A stretch of DNA of 64,000 nt from Mycolicibacterium monacense (GCF_010731575.1 NZ_AP022617.1:4464001-4528000); one strand, 5' to 3'. Shown: positions 17,571 to 29,807, counted from the first letter of the stretch. Notes: generated by a model from the sequence alone, not told the origin. Translations and numbers: made by a program.

Positions 17571-18997
17571 CTGTTGAGCACCCAGCTGAACAGTCCGACG
17601 AGCAAGGCCATCACGGGGATCAGCGAGGCGTCGACTGCCGTCGCGGCGAACCCCACGAGCCTGCGCATGGGCAGCGAGTACGTCTCGGGGGAGGCAATCG
17701 ACGGGTTGAGCGCGACGATCACCCACACCACGACGACCGCCGCCGTCGCGGCCAGTGCCCACCAGGCGGCGTCGAACCGGTCGGTGGCGGCGAAGAGTAC
17801 GAGCAACGCCACGCCGAGCAGCAGCGGGTGGGCGAGCAGCCACGCCTTGCACGGTGCCGAATCCCAGACGCGGGCGCGGAGCACCGCGCCTGCCGCCGCG
17901 GCCACCACGACGTACCACGCCCACCGCGACACGTCCTGCTGACCCACCAGCACAAGCGATCCCGTCACGCCGAGCACCACACCCGCGGCCAGGAAACCGG
18001 TCTGGTGCGACTGGCTCAGCTGCACGCGGCGCGGCAGATCCTCGAGCACCCGCAGCGGTTGCGCCGACGGCGTCGGGTCGCCGGGCGCCGGGATCACCGG
18101 CAGCGGGAACCGGGCCCACATCGCCGACAACTGCGCGGCCTGCACGGTCACCAGCAGGCCGGTCAGGATCAGCACACAACCCAGCACCGTCTCCGACAGC
18201 GTCCACAGCGATGCCGCGGCGGCGGTGAGCAGCACCCCGAAACCCGTTGCCGCGGTGGTGGTGAACACCGCGACGGCCCGGTCGCCCGTGGTCAGGCTGA
18301 TCACCGACCAGGCGGTGACCCCCGCCGCGGCGAGCAGGATCTGCGCGGCGCCGAAGTCGCCGGGCACCGCCAGCGCGAACGCGGCCGCCACCGCGGGCAG
18401 TGCGCTCAGGGCCAGGGTGCTCGCGAGCGCCGGCGAGGACGCGCGGCTGAGCAGCGCGCCGAGCACCGCGGCCACCGCCACGGCACACACCACGATCAGG
18501 CCGATCCCGTCGTCGGTGACGAGGCGATGCGCGACGCTCAGGCCGGTGACGACCAGGATCAGACCCACCACCGCGGCCGCGGCGGCGCGCCTGATGTGCG
18601 TTGGTCCCCAACGCTTCTCCCGCGCGGCGGAGAAGATCACCGCCGCGTCGGCGATGTCCTCGACGATGCGCGGCGCGCTCGGGCCCGCGGGCACCGGCTG
18701 CAGCGCCAGCAGGTCCCCGTCGACCACGCCGACGGTGTCCAGCGTCGCGTCGAGGCTGAACGGCGCACCGCCGATCGGCGCGAGGCTCAGCCTCGCCGGT
18801 TGGGGCGCCGGATCGTCGCGGTCGCCGTCGTCGTGCGGACGCGCCATGCGCTGCACGGCGGGCAGGATCTCACGCAGCGGCAGGCCGGCGGGCAGCGCCA
18901 TCTCGGTCAGCCGACCGCCGTCGTCACCACCGGCGAGTACGGCCACCCGCACGATCGGCATCACAGTGTTGTCGGACAGTGTCGTGGTGTCGGGCAT
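17567..18997 (-). CDS. eccD3: ESX-3 membrane channel component EccD3
   Basis: 476 residues. A ubiquitin-like N-terminal domain (from [12 protein letters not shown]) is followed by about 11 transmembrane helices, ending SWVLNR. EccD dimers line the membrane cavity of the type VII pore. Two starts are possible: ATG 18997 and ATG 18961, 12 codons later. The first overlaps espG3 by 74 nt and the second by 38 nt. Neither has a strong ribosome site, so the position is uncertain, but the protein from MPIVRV onward is secure. Confidence 0.92.
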   Translation of the reverse strand: MPDTTTLSDNTVMPIVRVAVLAGGDDGGRLTEMALPAGLPLREILPAVQRMARPHDDGDRDDPAPQPARLSLAPIGGAPFSLDATLDTVGVVDGDLLALQPVPAGPSAPRIVEDIADAAVIFSAAREKRWGPTHIRRAAAAAVVGLILVVTGLSVAHRLVTDDGIGLIVVCAVAVAAVLGALLSRASSPALASTLALSALPAVAAAFALAVPGDFGAAQILLAAAGVTAWSVISLTTGDRAVAVFTTTAATGFGVLLTAAAASLWTLSETVLGCVLILTGLLVTVQAAQLSAMWARFPLPVIPAPGDPTPSAQPLRVLEDLPRRVQLSQSHQTGFLAAGVVLGVTGSLVLVGQQDVSRWAWYVVVAAAAGAVLRARVWDSAPCKAWLLAHPLLLGVALLVLFAATDRFDAAWWALAATAAVVVVWVIVALNPSIASPETYSLPMRRLVGFAATAVDASLIPVMALLVGLFSWVLNR

Positions 18998-19868
18998 GTC
19001 GTGTTCTCGGTTCTCTCGTGTCGTATTCGTCGCGGGGTCGGGTGTCGAAGTCTCGGGTGAGGTGCAGATCGGGGAACCACGCCCCGCTGGGCAGCGAGCC
19101 GGTCAGCCGTTCGACCGCGGCGGCGATGGCGAAGGGTGTACCGGGTGCGAACGTCGACACCCATTCGCCGTCGAACGCCCGGACCGGGCTCACCAGGACC
19201 CGGCCCTCGGTCGTGTCGACCACACTGACGCCCACCTGCGTGGTGACGCGGTGACCGTCGCGGTGCCCCCCCGCCACGATCTCCACGTAGGTCCTGGAGG
19301 TGTCGAACGCCGCCTCGACGACCGGCCGCGCCGACGGTGGGATGCCGAGGAAGTCGAGCACCTCGGCCAGCGGCGTGCCCTGCCGGATCTGTTCGTCGGC
19401 GCGTGCACCGACCGCCGCCGGCAGCGTGAACTCGGCGAATCGGGCCGGCGCACGTCCGGACAACCCCGCGCAGAGCACCGGCACCAGCGCGTGCGGATGG
19501 TCGATGGCCATGCGGGTGAACGTGATCAGCGAGCGGCTGCGCAACGCGACGACCGTCTGATCCGCCCGGCGCGCCACGACCCCGCGCAGCAGCGCACCGC
19601 GGCCGGAGACGAACCGCAGATCCAGCCACTGCTCGGCGCGGCACACCACCCGCACCCAGTCGGCCACCCTGGCGTCGACGACCCCGTCACCGGACAGCAC
19701 CCCGAGCGTTTCGAGCGCAGCCACCGTCTCGGCGGTGAACGGCACCCGGTCGGCCTCCTGGCTGTACGGCGGGGTGACGGCCAGCACCCAGGGCAGCGAT
19801 CCCGCGCCGACGGCATCGGCGACGAACCACGCCTGGGCGGCGGTCAGCTCAACGGCGTTGGGACCCAC
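18924..19868 (-). CDS. espG3: ESX-3 secretion chaperone EspG3
   Basis: 314-residue cytosolic chaperone that binds the tip of ESX-3 PE-PPE dimers and delivers them to the secretion machine. The body matches known EspG3 proteins: [13 protein letters not shown] start, [25 protein letters not shown] and [17 protein letters not shown] 19868 is chosen because homologues begin at the equivalent of MGPNAVEL; an in-frame GTG at 19892 would add 8 residues. The last ~25 residues, rich in Arg and His, are read from DNA that also encodes the start of eccD3 in another frame, and make the protein about 20 residues longer than usual. Confidence 0.9.
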   Translation of the reverse strand: MGPNAVELTAAQAWFVADAVGAGSLPWVLAVTPPYSQEADRVPFTAETVAALETLGVLSGDGVVDARVADWVRVVCRAEQWLDLRFVSGRGALLRGVVARRADQTVVALRSRSLITFTRMAIDHPHALVPVLCAGLSGRAPARFAEFTLPAAVGARADEQIRQGTPLAEVLDFLGIPPSARPVVEAAFDTSRTYVEIVAGGHRDGHRVTTQVGVSVVDTTEGRVLVSPVRAFDGEWVSTFAPGTPFAIAAAVERLTGSLPSGAWFPDLHLTRDFDTRPRDEYDTREPRTRHARHHDTVRQHCDADRAGGRTRRW

Positions 19869-19904
19869 TGCAACCCGAAACCCGCCCGGCACGCCGGGAG
19901 CCGC

Positions 19905-20192
19905 TCAGCCCCACTTGGCGCCCTCGGCCTGATCGCGTGCGCTCATCGACATGGTGTTCATCTCGTGGGTGCTCGCCATCGCGCGGTAGGCGCGCACCAG
20001 TTCCTCGAGGCTGGCGTTCCACTGGGCCTGCCAGGCCTGGTAGGTCATACCGGTGTCACCCTGCCAGGCACCGGCCAGCGCCGCCTGCTCACTGGCGATG
20101 TCGGCGCCGACGGCATGCATCGCGCCTGCGTAGCTCGACATCTCACCCGCGTGCGCCAGCATCGCCGGGTAGTTGTACATGATCTGCGACAT
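19905..20192 (-). CDS. esxH: ESX-3 secreted WXG100 protein EsxH (TB10.4 family)
   Basis: 95-residue helical hairpin protein with the WXG turn in [10 protein letters not shown] and the TB10.4-like start [18 protein letters not shown]. It forms a 1:1 dimer with EsxG, is exported by ESX-3 and is tied to siderophore-dependent iron uptake. It contains a His- and Met-rich C-terminal region ([10 protein letters not shown]) that could matter for metal binding (inference). A strong CAGGAG ribosome site precedes the ATG. It lies 29 nt after esxG. Confidence 0.97.
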   Translation of the reverse strand: MSQIMYNYPAMLAHAGEMSSYAGAMHAVGADIASEQAALAGAWQGDTGMTYQAWQAQWNASLEELVRAYRAMASTHEMNTMSMSARDQAEGAKWG

Positions 20193-20221
20193 GGGAATCT
20201 CCTGAAGATCGTGGCGTGTGG

Positions 20222-20515
20222 TCAGATGGCGGTGTAGGTGCCGGCGGCCGCCGCGTCCTCGGCGACGTAGGTGCCCGCGGCGTCGCCGAGGTTCACCTGG
20301 GCGATGTCGAGCAGCGCGTTGATCTTCGCCGAGACCTCGATGAACCGGGCGTGGGCGGCCTGAAAAGCCGCCGACGACTCGCCCATGTGGAAGGCCTGTG
20401 AGGACTGCGCGGCCTGTTCGGCCTGGGCCATGGTGCTGCGCATCAGCGCGGCCTTGGCGCCGAACGCGGCCTCCGAGGCGATCAGCTGGGGGATGTGGGC
20501 GTCGAGCATGCTCAT
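20222..20515 (-). CDS. esxG: ESX-3 secreted WXG100 protein EsxG
   Basis: 97-residue partner of EsxH. It starts [18 protein letters not shown] as in other mycobacteria and forms a helical hairpin; the central turn reads [11 protein letters not shown], without the tryptophan of the WXG motif, which is normal for EsxG. The ATG at 20515 is preceded by AAAGGAAC, a good ribosome site. A 49-nt gap separates it from PPE4, the largest gap in the front half of the operon; a second promoter has been reported here in M. tuberculosis, but no clear hexamers were identified. Confidence 0.97.
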   Translation of the reverse strand: MSMLDAHIPQLIASEAAFGAKAALMRSTMAQAEQAAQSSQAFHMGESSAAFQAAHARFIEVSAKINALLDIAQVNLGDAAGTYVAEDAAAAGTYTAI

Positions 20516-20564
20516 GGTTGTTCCTTTCGGATCGCGGAAAGATGTTGGGGCACTGACTGTCTGT

Positions 20565-22142
20565 TCAGGTGCGCGGTCCTCCCTCCTGGCCCTCTGCGGG
20601 CTGGTCGGGCTCGCTGTCGGGGTTCCACGTGCCGGGCAGCATGGGGCTGACCGGCCCGGTGCCGAACGCATCCGGGGACAGCGTCGTCAACCCCGTCGCC
20701 CGCGCATCGGCGGCACCCGGTGCGGTACCGGTGAAGCCCATCGGACCCGCGCCGCGTGAGGACGCCGCCACCCGCGGCTCCACGACCGGCGGCTCGTCGG
20801 GGTCGTCTTCGTAGTCCATGTACGCGTCGGCGTAGCCGCGGCCCTTGACCTCGGTGATCTTGCGGCGCCGCCGCTTTCGCCGTTCCGCGGCCGAGGCGGC
20901 GGCCGCCGCCGCGGCGGCGGCCGGGATGTCACCGGCGGGTGCCTTGGCCCCGGTCGAGTCGCGCACCGTGGGCGTGAACCCCTCCCCCGGATCGCCACCG
21001 CGAACCGCGTAGGGCACCAGTGGGGCGGCTGCCGCCGCGGCGGGGGCGGGTGCGGCCGGGGCGGCGGCCGAACTGCCCGCCGGCGCCGTTCCGGGAGTGG
21101 CGGGCGCACCGGGTGCGGGAACGCCCGCCACCGGCAGCACCTGCTGGTCGGGCCGTGGGGCCGGTGCCGGCGCCGGTTCGGTCTGTTCCGCGGGCGGTTG
21201 GGTCAGTTCGGGTTTGAGTGCGTCGATGATCAGCACCAGCCCGGCGATGCCGAGCGGGATGAGGGCCGCGAGCAGGAACGGCGATGCGAAGATCATCGCC
21301 CACGTCGGCCACCCGACCAGGTTGGTGAAGACCTGGTAGGCCACGGCCGACAGCAGCGGCCCCCACGTCACCAGCGCGGCCGACGGGTTGGTCATGAAGT
21401 CGTTGATGAGCGTCTGCAGGTTCCCCAGGGGGTCCCGCAGGAAGTCGATGATCTCCTGACCGCCGGGCGCGCTCTGCAGGTACTGCTCGAGCAGCTGGTT
21501 GATGGAGTCGGAGATGTTGAGCGCCGAACCGGATTCACTCGCCTGGGCCTGCGCGCCGAGCTGCTGAACCAACGCCATCGCCTGGCCCGCCTCGCCGACA
21601 CCCGGCGCCAGCAGATACGGCGCCGGCGCCGTGGTCGGGGCGGCGGCCACCGCGGCACCGGCGACGGCCTGATACGTGCTCATGCTGGTGGCGGCCTGAA
21701 TCCACATCCGCACGTAGTCGGCCTCGTTGACGGCGATCGGAATCGTGTTGATGCCGAGGAAGTTCGTCGCCAGCAGCACCGCGTGGGTGGCGTGGTTGGC
21801 GGCCAGCTCACCCAGCGTCGGCATGGTGGCCAGCGCCGTGGTGTACGCGGCGGCCGCAGTCTCGTGTTGCGCCGCCGTCGCCGCGCTGTTCGCACTCGCC
21901 TGCGCCAGCCAGGCGAGGTACGGGGTGTGTGCGGCGACGTACTGCTCGGCGCTGGGCCCTTCCCACGCCCCGGCCTGCACCGAGCCGAGTATGCCGGTCA
22001 ACTCCGCTGCGGCCGAGGCATATTCGGCGCTCAGCGACTGCCACGCCCCCGCGGCGGCCAGCAGCGACCCGGGGCCGGGGCCGCTGGACAGCAGCGCCGA
22101 GTGCACCTCGGGTGGCAGGGCCATCCAGATGGGGGGAACCAT
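20565..22142 (-). CDS. PPE4: PPE family protein of ESX-3
   Basis: 525 residues. The N-terminal ~180 residues are a PPE domain: [18 protein letters not shown], the WxG-like [11 protein letters not shown] and the conserved [13 protein letters not shown] hydrophobic stretch around residues 285-310 and a long Ala/Pro-rich tail follow. It pairs with PE5 and is exported through ESX-3 with EspG3 as chaperone; PE5-PPE4 has been linked to mycobactin-mediated iron acquisition. The ATG directly follows the PE5 stop with no intervening base. The Ala/Pro tail is also seen in related fast growers. Confidence 0.93.
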   Translation of the reverse strand: MVPPIWMALPPEVHSALLSSGPGPGSLLAAAGAWQSLSAEYASAAAELTGILGSVQAGAWEGPSAEQYVAAHTPYLAWLAQASANSAATAAQHETAAAAYTTALATMPTLGELAANHATHAVLLATNFLGINTIPIAVNEADYVRMWIQAATSMSTYQAVAGAAVAAAPTTAPAPYLLAPGVGEAGQAMALVQQLGAQAQASESGSALNISDSINQLLEQYLQSAPGGQEIIDFLRDPLGNLQTLINDFMTNPSAALVTWGPLLSAVAYQVFTNLVGWPTWAMIFASPFLLAALIPLGIAGLVLIIDALKPELTQPPAEQTEPAPAPAPRPDQQVLPVAGVPAPGAPATPGTAPAGSSAAAPAAPAPAAAAAAPLVPYAVRGGDPGEGFTPTVRDSTGAKAPAGDIPAAAAAAAAASAAERRKRRRRKITEVKGRGYADAYMDYEDDPDEPPVVEPRVAASSRGAGPMGFTGTAPGAADARATGLTTLSPDAFGTGPVSPMLPGTWNPDSEPDQPAEGQEGGPRT

Positions 22143-22451
22143 CTAACCGCGGGCGATCATGTATGCCGATGCGTTCATCGCATCGCCTGCGGCGTAGCTG
22201 GCGCCGGACTGGCCGACACCGACGCCGGATCTGCCGAGCTCCTGGACGCCCTGGGCGGCGACGGCCTCATGCCGGCCGCCGTTGGCGCTCAGGCCCGCGG
22301 CGGTCTGCAGCGAGACGGCGTCCGCCGCGGGCGGCAGCACGGTGCCGATCAACGGCGCGGCCGCGGCGTGGGCGGAGGCCAGCCGGGCGGTCAGCGCCTC
22401 GACCGCGGCGCTCGCCGCGGTGAGACCTTCGGGTACGACGCGAAGTGTCAT
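22143..22451 (-). CDS. PE5: PE family protein of ESX-3
   Basis: 102-residue, almost pure PE domain ([20 protein letters not shown] at the N-terminus), a two-helix protein that dimerises with PPE4. The C-terminal export signal YxxxD/E can be seen as YAAGD. The ATG overlaps the eccC3 stop (TGATG) and the stop directly abuts the PPE4 ATG, so all three are translationally linked. Confidence 0.93.
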   Translation of the reverse strand: MTLRVVPEGLTAASAAVEALTARLASAHAAAAPLIGTVLPPAADAVSLQTAAGLSANGGRHEAVAAQGVQELGRSGVGVGQSGASYAAGDAMNASAYMIARG

Positions 22452-25400
22452 CAGCGGTAGTCCTTTCCATTGGTGTGGGTCGATCCCGCCGATGCGACGG
22501 ACTCGGCCACGAGCGGATTGACGAGCTGGAGGAACGTCGGGGTGTCGGTGTCGCCGAGCAACATCGCCCGGCCCGCGGGCAAGCGGCTGAACCGGTGACC
22601 GCGCAACTTTCCGCTGTCCTGCGGGTTTCCGGACAGCGTCAGCGCGGTCGCCTGCAGATCGTTGAGCCTGCGCAACAGCGGTGCGGTCATCACCGCGTGC
22701 GCCGACCCGGTCGCCCTGGCCGTCACGATCACGCGGAGGCCCAGATCACCGGCCTGCGAGAGCAATCCGACGAGCGGAGTCCACGGCCGCTGCCCGACGT
22801 AGGGTCCGTTGACCGCCGGCCCGTCCGGGATCTGGTCGACGTCGTCGATGATCAGGTAGTGCGTATGCCCCTGATACGACCACCTGCTCAGCTCCGCAGG
22901 GGTGAGACCCGCGGGCGGGCGGCGCTTCTCGATCAGCGCCGACAGCCCGAGCATCGCCGGGGTGATGCGGTCGATGTTCGCGGTGTACTCGTTGTCCGGG
23001 AACAGCGGTTCGTCGACGAGTTGCAGCCGCCGGTCGATGACGGTGAACGCGACGTCGTCGGGCTCTGAGTGTTCGCGCACCGTGCGGATGAGATGCCGCA
23101 ACAGTGTCGTCTTACCGGATCGGTTGTCGCCGAACACCATCAGCAGCGGGTTCTGCGCGAAATCGAGTTCGACCGGGGCGAGGTCCTCCTCGCGCTGCCC
23201 GATGACGACCCGTTCGGGGCCCGGGTACAGCGGCCCGATCGCCTCGGGTGCGAGGTCGTGCGGCAGCAGCCGCACCGGGGGCGCGGTCTGCTCCGGGAAC
23301 CGCGCGTTGATCGCGGGGATGAGGTCGAGCGCCGGAGTGGCGAACAGGAAGTGCTCGGCGGCCATGGTCAGGCCGCGGCCGGGCTGATCGGCGGGCACGC
23401 TCTCGGCGGGCCTGCGCAGACCGCCGACGATGCGCACGTTGCTGTCGTGGCTGTCGTGCAGTTTGAGTTCGAGCCGCAGCCCGAGCCCGTCGCGCATGTT
23501 CAGCGGCACCTCGAGCCAGTTCGGTGTCGTGATGACGACGTGGATGCCGTATGCGAGGCCGCTGTTGACCAACTCGGTCACCCTGGCCAGCAACGGGTTG
23601 CGGGTGTTGAAGGTGTCGGTGTTGTCCCGGCTGAACGCGTACAGGTTGTCGATGACCAAGAAAGTCTCGGGGTAGGCCTCTCCGCTCCTTCCCTCCCCGC
23701 GGGCGCCGAGCGCCTGCCGGGCCCGCAGCAGCTGCTCGAGCTCACCGAAGGTGCGGCGGATCCGCTCCGGCTCCAACGGCGTCGCGACACTGCCGACGTG
23801 CGCCAGGTCCGCCATCGGCGCCAGTTTGCCGCCGCCGTAGTCGAGGCAGTAGAACGTGACCTCGCGTGGCGAGTGCAGCGCCGCCGCGGACAGCATGAAC
23901 GTCTGCAGCGCAGTGGACTTGCCGGACTTCGGCCCGCCGTGGATGACCATATTGGCCGCCGACGAGGTGGCGTCGAAGACGAGTTGGTCGCGCCGCATCT
24001 GGAAGGGTTTGTCGATCTCGCCGAGCGGCCACCGCCACTGCCGGGCCGGTACGGCCGACCGCTGCAGCACCTCGACGAGCCGGATGGGCTCGTCGAGCGG
24101 GGGCAGCCACAGCCGCGGCGCCTTGGGCCCGTACTGCGCCAGTTGCTGTCCGATCGTGGCGATCAGCTTGCGCGGCGGCGCGGCCTCGGCCTCGGGCGCG
24201 GACGACGGGATCACGGTGTCCGGTTCGGGTTCGACCCGCGAGGCGGTGAACAGCTGGGGCTGCGGCAACGCCCGCACCACGATCGACCTCTCCGCCCGCG
24301 GCGGTTCGTAGATGCCGTCGACGTAGGTGCTGCGGAACTTGATCGGCACCGCACCCGGGGCGGGCACCAGGAAGCCTTCGCCTTTGTGTTCGCGTCCGGA
24401 CTCGATGTGGTACGCGTCTTCCACGCCGATGATCTGGCGAGAGATGCTGGGACTGGCCACCTTCAGACCGATGCGGTACGAAGTGTTCTTGTCGATGTCC
24501 TTGATCTTGCCGACGTCGAGCGTCTGCGAGGCGAACAGGATGTGGATCCGGAACGAGCGGCCCTTGCGTGCGACGTAGTCGAACAGGTCGGCGTACTCCG
24601 GATGGTCGGCGAGCATCAGCGTGAACTCGTCGGCGACCACGAACAGGGTGGGCAGCGGCGGTAGGTCGTGTCCTGCCGCAACCGCGTTCTCGTATTCGGT
24701 GACGGAGTTGAACGCACTGCCCTGTACGCGGCGGCCGGTCTCCTTGAGCAGTTGCTCGCGGCGTGCCACCTCACCGCGCAGGGTGTCGGCGAAACGGTCT
24801 GCCAGAGAACGTTTCTCGGCCATGTTCGAGATCACCGCGACGACCTGCGGGAAGTCTCGGAAGATGTCGGCGCCTGCCTCGCCCTTGAAGTCGGCGTAGA
24901 TGACGTTCAGCCGTTCGGCGGAGTGGGTCGTCAACAGCGACAACAGGATCGACATCAGCGTCTGCGACTTGCCCGAGCCCGTCATACCGATCATCAGGCC
25001 GTGCGGGCCCATCCCGCCCTCGGCCTCGTCCTTGAGGTCGAAGTACAGCGGCTCGCCGGTGGCGGTGACCCCGATGGGGACCCGCAGCTCCTCCTCGCGG
25101 CTGCGCGGCGCCCACAGCGAGGCGACGTCGAGCGCCGATGCGTCGGGGATGCCGAGCAGCGTGGTGAACGTCGAACCGCCCGTGGTGGTGGACCGCGCGT
25201 GGCTGGGGTTGGAATCCCACCGCGACAGCCGCCGCGCGATGTGCCGGGCGTCCGCGGCGCCCATGGTGTCGGCGGTGTCGACATAGGGCGCCCAGCCACC
25301 GCTCTGCCACCGCTCGATCCGGCCGTCGGCGATCCGCAGGATGGGCCGTTCCGGATTCGGATACTGCTCGCGGTGCGGCGGGGTGGCGATCCGGTGCACC

Positions 25401-26416
25401 ACGGTCACGCCGGCCAGCCCCGGGCTGCGTATGAGGTCCTCCACGTCGGCGTCGGGGTCGTCGACGATGACCAGCAGGTGGCGCAGCGCGCGGTCGGGAT
25501 CACCCGGGAACGCGGCCCGGTCGGCCAGGACGTGGGCCAGCGCCGCGCGCAGCGCCTCGATGTCGGTGGTCAGGTAGCGGGCCGGTCCGACGCCGTCGGC
25601 CTCGCCGGGGATGTCGGTGTGGGGCAACCACTTCAGCCACGACCAGTCGTCACCGTCGACGTCCGGGGCGGCCAGCGCGACGCCGAGCACACTCGGGTCG
25701 TGCCAGGTGACCGCCTGAGCGATCCAGGCCCGCAACGCACCGCGCACCTCGTCGGCCTCACCGAACACCGTGATCCGCGAGACCTTCGTGACGTCGATGC
25801 CCTTCGGGGCGTCCCGCACGGTGCGCTGCACGTCGAGCAGCCCGCGCAGCGTGGTGTGCGACACCGGCTCGAGGTCGATCTCGTCGGCGGTGTCCTTGAC
25901 CCGCAGCGTCGTGTCGAGCGGGGTGTCGTGAAGACCGGCCCGCAGGACCAGGAAGTCCGCGTCGCGTGGATCACGTTCCCACTGCCTGCGGGTGCCGGGG
26001 ATGGTCGCCAGCACGTCGGGCGACGGATGCGACCACTCCAGTGCCGCACGTTGTTCCGCGGCGTGTGCGCGCACGTTGTCGCGCACCACGGACAGGTAGC
26101 GCAGGTAGTCGGCGCGTTCGGCGTCGACCTCCTCGGTGCGCATCTTGTTGTCGGTGCCGCGGTACATCGCCGTGGCCGCCAACAGCAGCACGAACGGGAA
26201 GAACAGCATCGTCGGCGAGATGAGCCGCATACCCGTCGCGATCAGCGCCACGATCATGCCGACGATCAGCAGCACGATGAGGTAGGGCAGCACCCGGCGC
26301 AGCAGCGACGGCGGCACCAGCCGCGGCAGTTCCGGCGGCGGTTCGATGGTGATCGTGCCCTTACGGGTCGCCGGCGGGGACACCCGGCGGTGTGCCTCGA
26401 AGATCAGCCGGCTCAT
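22451..26416 (-). CDS. eccC3: ESX-3 motor ATPase EccC3
   Basis: 1321-residue FtsK/SpoIIIE-type translocase in one polypeptide. Two transmembrane helices (about 41-64 and 66-86) are followed by a DUF domain and three ATPase domains with Walker A motifs GMTGSGKS (477-484), GGPKSGKS (827-834) and GDNRSGKTT (1096-1104); Walker B of the first is FVVADEF (593-599). The third domain normally binds the C-terminal signal of Esx/PE substrates. ATG 26416 overlaps the eccB3 stop by 4 bases; the open frame upstream lies over eccB3. Confidence 0.97.
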   Translation of the reverse strand: MSRLIFEAHRRVSPPATRKGTITIEPPPELPRLVPPSLLRRVLPYLIVLLIVGMIVALIATGMRLISPTMLFFPFVLLLAATAMYRGTDNKMRTEEVDAERADYLRYLSVVRDNVRAHAAEQRAALEWSHPSPDVLATIPGTRRQWERDPRDADFLVLRAGLHDTPLDTTLRVKDTADEIDLEPVSHTTLRGLLDVQRTVRDAPKGIDVTKVSRITVFGEADEVRGALRAWIAQAVTWHDPSVLGVALAAPDVDGDDWSWLKWLPHTDIPGEADGVGPARYLTTDIEALRAALAHVLADRAAFPGDPDRALRHLLVIVDDPDADVEDLIRSPGLAGVTVVHRIATPPHREQYPNPERPILRIADGRIERWQSGGWAPYVDTADTMGAADARHIARRLSRWDSNPSHARSTTTGGSTFTTLLGIPDASALDVASLWAPRSREEELRVPIGVTATGEPLYFDLKDEAEGGMGPHGLMIGMTGSGKSQTLMSILLSLLTTHSAERLNVIYADFKGEAGADIFRDFPQVVAVISNMAEKRSLADRFADTLRGEVARREQLLKETGRRVQGSAFNSVTEYENAVAAGHDLPPLPTLFVVADEFTLMLADHPEYADLFDYVARKGRSFRIHILFASQTLDVGKIKDIDKNTSYRIGLKVASPSISRQIIGVEDAYHIESGREHKGEGFLVPAPGAVPIKFRSTYVDGIYEPPRAERSIVVRALPQPQLFTASRVEPEPDTVIPSSAPEAEAAPPRKLIATIGQQLAQYGPKAPRLWLPPLDEPIRLVEVLQRSAVPARQWRWPLGEIDKPFQMRRDQLVFDATSSAANMVIHGGPKSGKSTALQTFMLSAAALHSPREVTFYCLDYGGGKLAPMADLAHVGSVATPLEPERIRRTFGELEQLLRARQALGARGEGRSGEAYPETFLVIDNLYAFSRDNTDTFNTRNPLLARVTELVNSGLAYGIHVVITTPNWLEVPLNMRDGLGLRLELKLHDSHDSNVRIVGGLRRPAESVPADQPGRGLTMAAEHFLFATPALDLIPAINARFPEQTAPPVRLLPHDLAPEAIGPLYPGPERVVIGQREEDLAPVELDFAQNPLLMVFGDNRSGKTTLLRHLIRTVREHSEPDDVAFTVIDRRLQLVDEPLFPDNEYTANIDRITPAMLGLSALIEKRRPPAGLTPAELSRWSYQGHTHYLIIDDVDQIPDGPAVNGPYVGQRPWTPLVGLLSQAGDLGLRVIVTARATGSAHAVMTAPLLRRLNDLQATALTLSGNPQDSGKLRGHRFSRLPAGRAMLLGDTDTPTFLQLVNPLVAESVASAGSTHTNGKDYR

Positions 26417-27963
26417 GGATTCTCCTGAAGTGTGAGGTTCTCCAGACGCGCGGGATTCGGGTCGGGTGTCAGGGCGTCGTGGGCCAGCAGCGCGTCGTTG
26501 CGGGACAGTGTCGGGCCGGCCGCGAACTGCGCCAGCACCGACCACGGCGCGGGCACCGGGGCCGCGGTGAGGCCCAACGCCGCGATGGTCTGGCCGTTCT
26601 CACCCGGTTCGATGCCGTAGCGCACACCGGTGTCGCTGACCCAGAACAGCGATCCGGCGGTCGGCGATCCCGGCTCCTGGCCGACCGTCTGGACGAAGTA
26701 GCCGCGACCGGAGGTCAGCGCCACCCGGTTCGCCGTCACACCGTTACCGCCCCCGACCAGATCGAGGGTGCGCATCCCCTCGGGCATCGGCAGCGCCGCC
26801 CCCGACAGCAGGCCGAGTGAACTCTGTTCGGCGTCAGCAGCTTTCGACCAATGCGCGCAGGTCAGCGGATCGGCGGCCGGGTCGACGAGCGTGACGGGGT
26901 CGGCGGGGTAGGCGTCGGTGTCGAGCAGCTGTGAGACCGGGAGCCGGGAGACCTCGTCGGCGCCGAGACGTGGCGGCTGGTTCAACCCGTAGGAGTTGGT
27001 GTTGCGCAGGATGGCGGCGAGCACCTTTGGGACTGGTTGCAGCCCGTCGGGCAGCACGGCGTAGTAGCGAATCGTGTTGTCGGCCTCGAACGCGGCGACG
27101 ACCGCCCCGACGGGCGCGGCGACCGGCAGCGGGAACCGCGGCGGCGCACCGGCATCCGGGATGGGCGGGGCGGCCAGCGGCGGCGCCTCGGGGATGGCGT
27201 TGAACAGCCCGGCGGCGATGGGCCGCGGTGTCGTCGGGGTCGCACCGAAGCCGAGCGCGTCGGTCACCGCGCGGTTGGCGAGGTCGACCGGGCTGCGTCT
27301 GCCGTCCCACAGCAGCCACGCGCCCGCGTCGCCGGACACCAGCACGGCCTGATCGTCGGCGAGCGGTCTGGCCCGTTCACCGCCGGAGGCCACCGGCCCG
27401 CCGAGCACCGTCACACCCGCGTTGGCACCCGACGACGCATCGCACACCGTCCACTCGGCGTCGCGGGAGTCGTTCTGCACCATGCGTTCCGGCGCCCCGG
27501 GGATGCCGACCAGGTTGCCGCGGGGGAACTGGTCGATCTCACTGGTCTTGACGGTGGTCGGGTTGTCCGCCCGTCCGGCGATCAGGCGCGCGGAGGTGAG
27601 GTTGAGCACGGGGTGCAGCTGCTCACCGATGCGCACGTAGAGCGCCGCGGTCGACCGGTCGGCCAGCACCGTGTCGGTGCCCGCCGAACCGGCGGGACGG
27701 ATCAGGGAGAAGACGAAACAGCCCGCCAGACCGGTGATGAGGATCAACGCCCCGGTGAGAACGGCGCGGGACTGCGTGCGAAGCGGGTCGACGAGCATCC
27801 TGGTGTCGTGCAGTGCCACACCGGAAGCGGTGCGGCGCATGACGAATCGCCATCCGGACACCTGGTGGCGGGTGACGAAACCGCGGCGGTAGGTGATCCG
27901 TTCGGGGTTCTCGTTGGCCGGCGTCCGCGAGCTGAACGACCGGCGGTCGTCGGGTGTGGTCAT
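26413..27963 (-). CDS. eccB3: ESX-3 core protein EccB3
   Basis: 516 residues with a short cytoplasmic N-terminus, a single transmembrane helix (about residues 70-90: [20 protein letters not shown]) and a large periplasmic domain with two conserved cysteines, as in other EccB proteins. EccB links the membrane channel to the cell wall side and has repeat domains R1-R4. It starts with ATG 27963, overlapping the eccA3 stop (ATGA). Confidence 0.96.
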   Translation of the reverse strand: MTTPDDRRSFSSRTPANENPERITYRRGFVTRHQVSGWRFVMRRTASGVALHDTRMLVDPLRTQSRAVLTGALILITGLAGCFVFSLIRPAGSAGTDTVLADRSTAALYVRIGEQLHPVLNLTSARLIAGRADNPTTVKTSEIDQFPRGNLVGIPGAPERMVQNDSRDAEWTVCDASSGANAGVTVLGGPVASGGERARPLADDQAVLVSGDAGAWLLWDGRRSPVDLANRAVTDALGFGATPTTPRPIAAGLFNAIPEAPPLAAPPIPDAGAPPRFPLPVAAPVGAVVAAFEADNTIRYYAVLPDGLQPVPKVLAAILRNTNSYGLNQPPRLGADEVSRLPVSQLLDTDAYPADPVTLVDPAADPLTCAHWSKAADAEQSSLGLLSGAALPMPEGMRTLDLVGGGNGVTANRVALTSGRGYFVQTVGQEPGSPTAGSLFWVSDTGVRYGIEPGENGQTIAALGLTAAPVPAPWSVLAQFAAGPTLSRNDALLAHDALTPDPNPARLENLTLQENP

Positions 27964-29807
27964 GCGGACACCGTCAGCCCGAGGCCGCGCAGCAGAGGTT
28001 CGGCCGACTTGCGCACGTCGTCGACGGTGATGGTCATCAGTTCCTCGTCGGTGAAGTCGTCGGCCTCGGCGGAGTGGTCACCGGAATGGTCGAGGCGGTA
28101 TTCGCGCTCCTCCTCGGACCGTTCGACGAGGTTGCGGACGAACCGGCCGTTACCGGCGATGTCGAGGCTGCGCCGGTCCACACCGTTGGCGTCCGGACTC
28201 GACGACTCGGCCAGTTGGGCGAACAGTTTCTCCATGTCGTCGTGGGCGGCCGGTTCGAAGACGCTGTCGCGCTTCTCGGCCATCCGCACGGCCATCTCGA
28301 CGAGTTCCCCCGGCGAGTACGACGGGAAGTCGATGCTGCGGGTGAAGCGGGACCGCAGACCCTCGTTGGCGTCGAGGAACATGTCGAGGTCCTTGCGGTA
28401 CCCGGCGATGATCACCACCAGCCGGTCGCGGTCGTTCTCCATCCGGGCCAGCAGCGTGTCGATGGCGACCAGACCGAAGTCGTTCTTGGCGCCGGTGGAC
28501 ACCAGCGCGTAGGCCTCGTCGAGGAACAGCACGCCGTCGAGCGCGGCGTCGATGATCGCGTTGGTCTTGGCCTCGGTCTCACCGATGTGCTGGCCGATCA
28601 GGTCGGCGCGGTGCACTTCGCGCACGGTCTCCTTGCGCAGCAGCCCGAGTCCGCAGTAGATCTTGGCCACGACGCGCGCGATGGTGGTCTTACCGGTGCC
28701 GGGCGGGCCCGCGAACACCAGGTGGTTGGTGCGCTGTGCGACGGCCAGGCCACGCTCCTGGCGCCGGATCGACATCGCCACCGAACTCTTCAGCCGCGCC
28801 ACCTGGTACTTGACCTCTTCGAGTCCGATGAAGTCGGCCAGCTCGGCCTCGGCCTCGACGAGCAGGTGCGCCTTGCGGTCCTTGGCGCCGGGGTCGACGA
28901 AATCCGATTCGCTGGGCTCGGTCTCGGGATCCCACGGGTTGCTGCGCGCCTCGATACGGGCCGCGGTGGTGGTCACGAGCCCGAACGTCGGATCGGTCAG
29001 CGCGGCCTCGATCTCGGCGTTCTCCGGGTTGGCCGCGTAGAGCTCCTGGAGCGCGTCGGCGGCGTCCTCCTCCTCGCCCTGGGCCCGCAGGGTGAGACCC
29101 TTGGCCAACCCGCCGTCGACGGAGGCGACCGCGATCGGCCCGGCCGGTTCGGCGAGATAGGACATCGCGGGCGCGAACATGCCGAGGCGGGCCAGCGCGA
29201 GGCCGAGCGTGACCCGTGCGGCGTGCGCGTACGTCGTGTCGAGCGACGGGTCGTTGACCACCGGGGTGAGCAGCCGCACGACATCGGACCAGCGCTGGGT
29301 GCGGTGGTGGATCGCGACCCGCAGCCACCGGGCCTGCGGCCATCCGGGGCGCCGCTCGATCAGCTCACCCACCAGCGCGTCGGCGTCGGCGTACGCGCCG
29401 TTGTCGCAGAGCGCGGCCGCGTAGGCCAACTGGAAGTCGTCACCGTCGGTGGCACGGAACTGCAGATACAGCCCGCTGTCGTAGTGGAAGCCCAGCGCAC
29501 CGGGGGCCATCTCGAGGTGCCGCTGCAGGGCGCCCGCGCTGTGGCGGGTCGACCAGATCGCCTCGACGACCCGTGCGCTGACGTCGCCGGCGGCGGCGAG
29601 ACCCACCCAGGCGTCGCACTGGTCGTGCGCGATATGGGTCAGCGCGGCGAATCCGGTGCGGGCGGCGGAGACGTCGGCCGGGCGTTGCCGGTCGTTGACG
29701 GTCAGACCCAGTGCACGGCAACAGGTGGCAAACCGGCTGACCACGTCACGGTCGACCCGGGCAGGCGCGGTTCTCGGCGCCGCGAGCGTGTCAGTAGGCG
29801 TTTCCAT
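27960..29807 (-). CDS. eccA3: ESX-3 AAA+ ATPase EccA3
   Basis: 615-residue cytosolic CbxX/CfqX-type AAA+ ATPase. The N-terminal ~280 residues are a helical TPR-like domain; the C-terminal half carries Walker A GPPGTGKTT (367-375), Walker B GVLFLDEAY (with D430 and E431) and a C-terminal helical lid. EccA is thought to handle EspG-bound substrates. It is the first gene of the operon; its promoter region (29808-29939) holds two IdeR-like iron boxes, consistent with known iron repression of ESX-3 in mycobacteria. Confidence 0.96.
   Translation of the reverse strand: METPTDTLAAPRTAPARVDRDVVSRFATCCRALGLTVNDRQRPADVSAARTGFAALTHIAHDQCDAWVGLAAAGDVSARVVEAIWSTRHSAGALQRHLEMAPGALGFHYDSGLYLQFRATDGDDFQLAYAAALCDNGAYADADALVGELIERRPGWPQARWLRVAIHHRTQRWSDVVRLLTPVVNDPSLDTTYAHAARVTLGLALARLGMFAPAMSYLAEPAGPIAVASVDGGLAKGLTLRAQGEEEDAADALQELYAANPENAEIEAALTDPTFGLVTTTAARIEARSNPWDPETEPSESDFVDPGAKDRKAHLLVEAEAELADFIGLEEVKYQVARLKSSVAMSIRRQERGLAVAQRTNHLVFAGPPGTGKTTIARVVAKIYCGLGLLRKETVREVHRADLIGQHIGETEAKTNAIIDAALDGVLFLDEAYALVSTGAKNDFGLVAIDTLLARMENDRDRLVVIIAGYRKDLDMFLDANEGLRSRFTRSIDFPSYSPGELVEMAVRMAEKRDSVFEPAAHDDMEKLFAQLAESSSPDANGVDRRSLDIAGNGRFVRNLVERSEEEREYRLDHSGDHSAEADDFTDEELMTITVDDVRKSAEPLLRGLGLTVSA

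Noticed and set aside
17570..18611. Upstream extension of mycP3 to 808 residues
   Set aside because: This part overlaps eccD3 in another frame; the signal peptide beginning at GTG 17570 marks the true start.
23069..26428. Two long plus-strand open frames (531 and 586 codons) antisense to eccC3
   Set aside because: They are the mirror of a strongly conserved ATPase gene; their translations are rich in Arg, Gly and His and show no motif. High GC removes stop codons from opposite frames.
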